From JBCCTX01 sp039197765 (GTDB taxonomy: Bacteria; Bacteroidota; Bacteroidia; J057), in contig JBCCTX010000394.1 in NCBI GenBank assembly GCA_039197765.1, positions 1 to 6,557 of the forward strand: a stretch of 6,557 nt of DNA, read 5' to 3'. The translations under genes were made by a program, and so were the position numbers. The notes beneath the pieces were generated by a model. The model searched no databases. It worked only from the letters and a program-made list of their open reading frames with translations, and was not told where the DNA came from. Shown here one piece after another: positions 5,962 to 6,557 of the stretch (position 1 is its first letter; every line of letters starts with the position of its first letter).

Positions 5962-6557
5962 CTACACGAAATACCTTCCTGGATTGGTTGTAGGGCTGAA
6001 TTTCAATCAAATAGATTCCACTGGGATAGGCACCCATTGAGATTTCCGTCCGCGCTCCATTGAGGGTGGATTCGTATACAACCCTACCGGAGAGATCTCG
6101 AATATGTAGTATCCCTATAATTGGAGTGATATTGAGTATATCTTGTACAGGATTCGGGAAAACATTTAGTGCATCGGTAAAAGTACCTGGGTCTAAGACG
6201 ATTTCACGGATAACAGAATAGTCATTGTCACCATTAAAATCGACTTGCTGCAACCTGTAGTAATTGTAGCCAATATTGGGGAAATCATCTACGAAGGAAT
6301 ACTCCTGTACCTCCTGACTATTCCCTGCTCCTTCCACAAAGCCTATACTTTCCCAGGTTTCTGCATCTGTACTTCGCTCGACGTAAAAACCTTGGTTATT
6401 CAGCTCTAAAGAGGTCGACCAGGTAAGGAGGACGGATTGACCTTCTATACTTGTCTCGAAGCTCCGCCATTCGACGGGAAGGCCAATGCTACCAGAGCCT
6501 GCTCCAGCTCCAGCTGTTAGACTAAAGCGAGCGGAATAGATTCCAAAAAAATCATTA
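5954..6557 (-). CDS. Secreted protein with C-terminal T9SS type A sorting domain, partial (N-terminus outside window)
   Basis: The last 200 codons of a larger exported protein. The frame stays open to the right edge, so the GTG at 6337 is internal and not a start. From the edge inward there is the end of an unknown domain (DFFGIYSARFSL), a small-residue linker (TAGAGAGSGSIG), and then a fibronectin-like module common before T9SS signals in Bacteroidota (LPVEWRSFE, LLTWSTSLELNNQGFYVERS, ETWESIGFVEGAGNS, NYYRLQQVDFNGDNDYS). Last comes the sorting domain: NVFPNPVQDILNI, IRDLSGRVVYES, a GAYPSGIYLIEI strand pair and a basic end, RKVFRVVH. In this family the C-terminal domain directs transfer across the outer membrane by the PorSS/T9SS machinery and is normally cleaved off. 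The functional N-terminal domain is not in the window, so activity is unknown. dnaN follows on the same strand after 220 bp and is unlikely to share its function. Confidence 0.92.
   Translation of the reverse strand, partial: NDFFGIYSARFSLTAGAGAGSGSIGLPVEWRSFETSIEGQSVLLTWSTSLELNNQGFYVERSTDAETWESIGFVEGAGNSQEVQEYSFVDDFPNIGYNYYRLQQVDFNGDNDYSVIREIVLDPGTFTDALNVFPNPVQDILNITPIIGILHIRDLSGRVVYESTLNGARTEISMGAYPSGIYLIEIQPYNQSRKVFRVVH

Overview
The window looks like chromosomal DNA of a member of the Bacteroidota. The best evidence is at the right end: a secreted protein with the LPVEW...W(S/T)...NN.GFYVERS domain and a C-terminal type IX secretion (T9SS) sorting domain, a combination typical of this phylum. 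Gene starts lack clear Shine-Dalgarno sequences and the base composition is moderate and even, which also fits. A Saprospiria/Lewinella-like or Cytophagales-like origin is my guess, not something shown.

Layout, left to right: (1) bases 2-196, + strand, the last 64 codons of an ABC transporter ATPase; (2) 315-3944, + strand, a 1209-residue fusion of an ABC-2 type permease and an M1-family zinc metallopeptidase, probably the ATPase's membrane partner; (3) a 112-bp spacer rich in inverted repeats; (4) 4057-4467, + strand, a small exported protein with a SPOR-like C-terminal half; (5) a 129-bp convergent spacer with a perfect 10-bp hairpin over the dnaN stop codon; (6) 4597-5733, - strand, dnaN (sliding clamp, start trimmed to base 5733); (7) a 220-bp spacer with a 12-bp perfect palindrome just upstream of dnaN and a weak possible terminator near its far end; (8) 5954 to the window edge, - strand, the C-terminal part of a T9SS-secreted protein. 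No stretch above 300 bp lacks a gene. I see no tRNA, rRNA, insertion sequence or CRISPR array.

The ATPase and the permease-peptidase form the only clear functional unit. Two diverged copies of a six-helix ABC-2 module, visible as a gapless 33-residue internal repeat, sit in one chain. A thirteenth helix then leads to a zinc peptidase with intact metal-binding motifs, and the charge pattern places that peptidase outside the inner membrane. dnaN, the SPOR-like protein and the T9SS protein appear to be independent units. I found no convincing new multi-gene system. The most interesting items are the architecture of the fusion, the hairpin-coded tail of dnaN, and the palindrome at the dnaN start.
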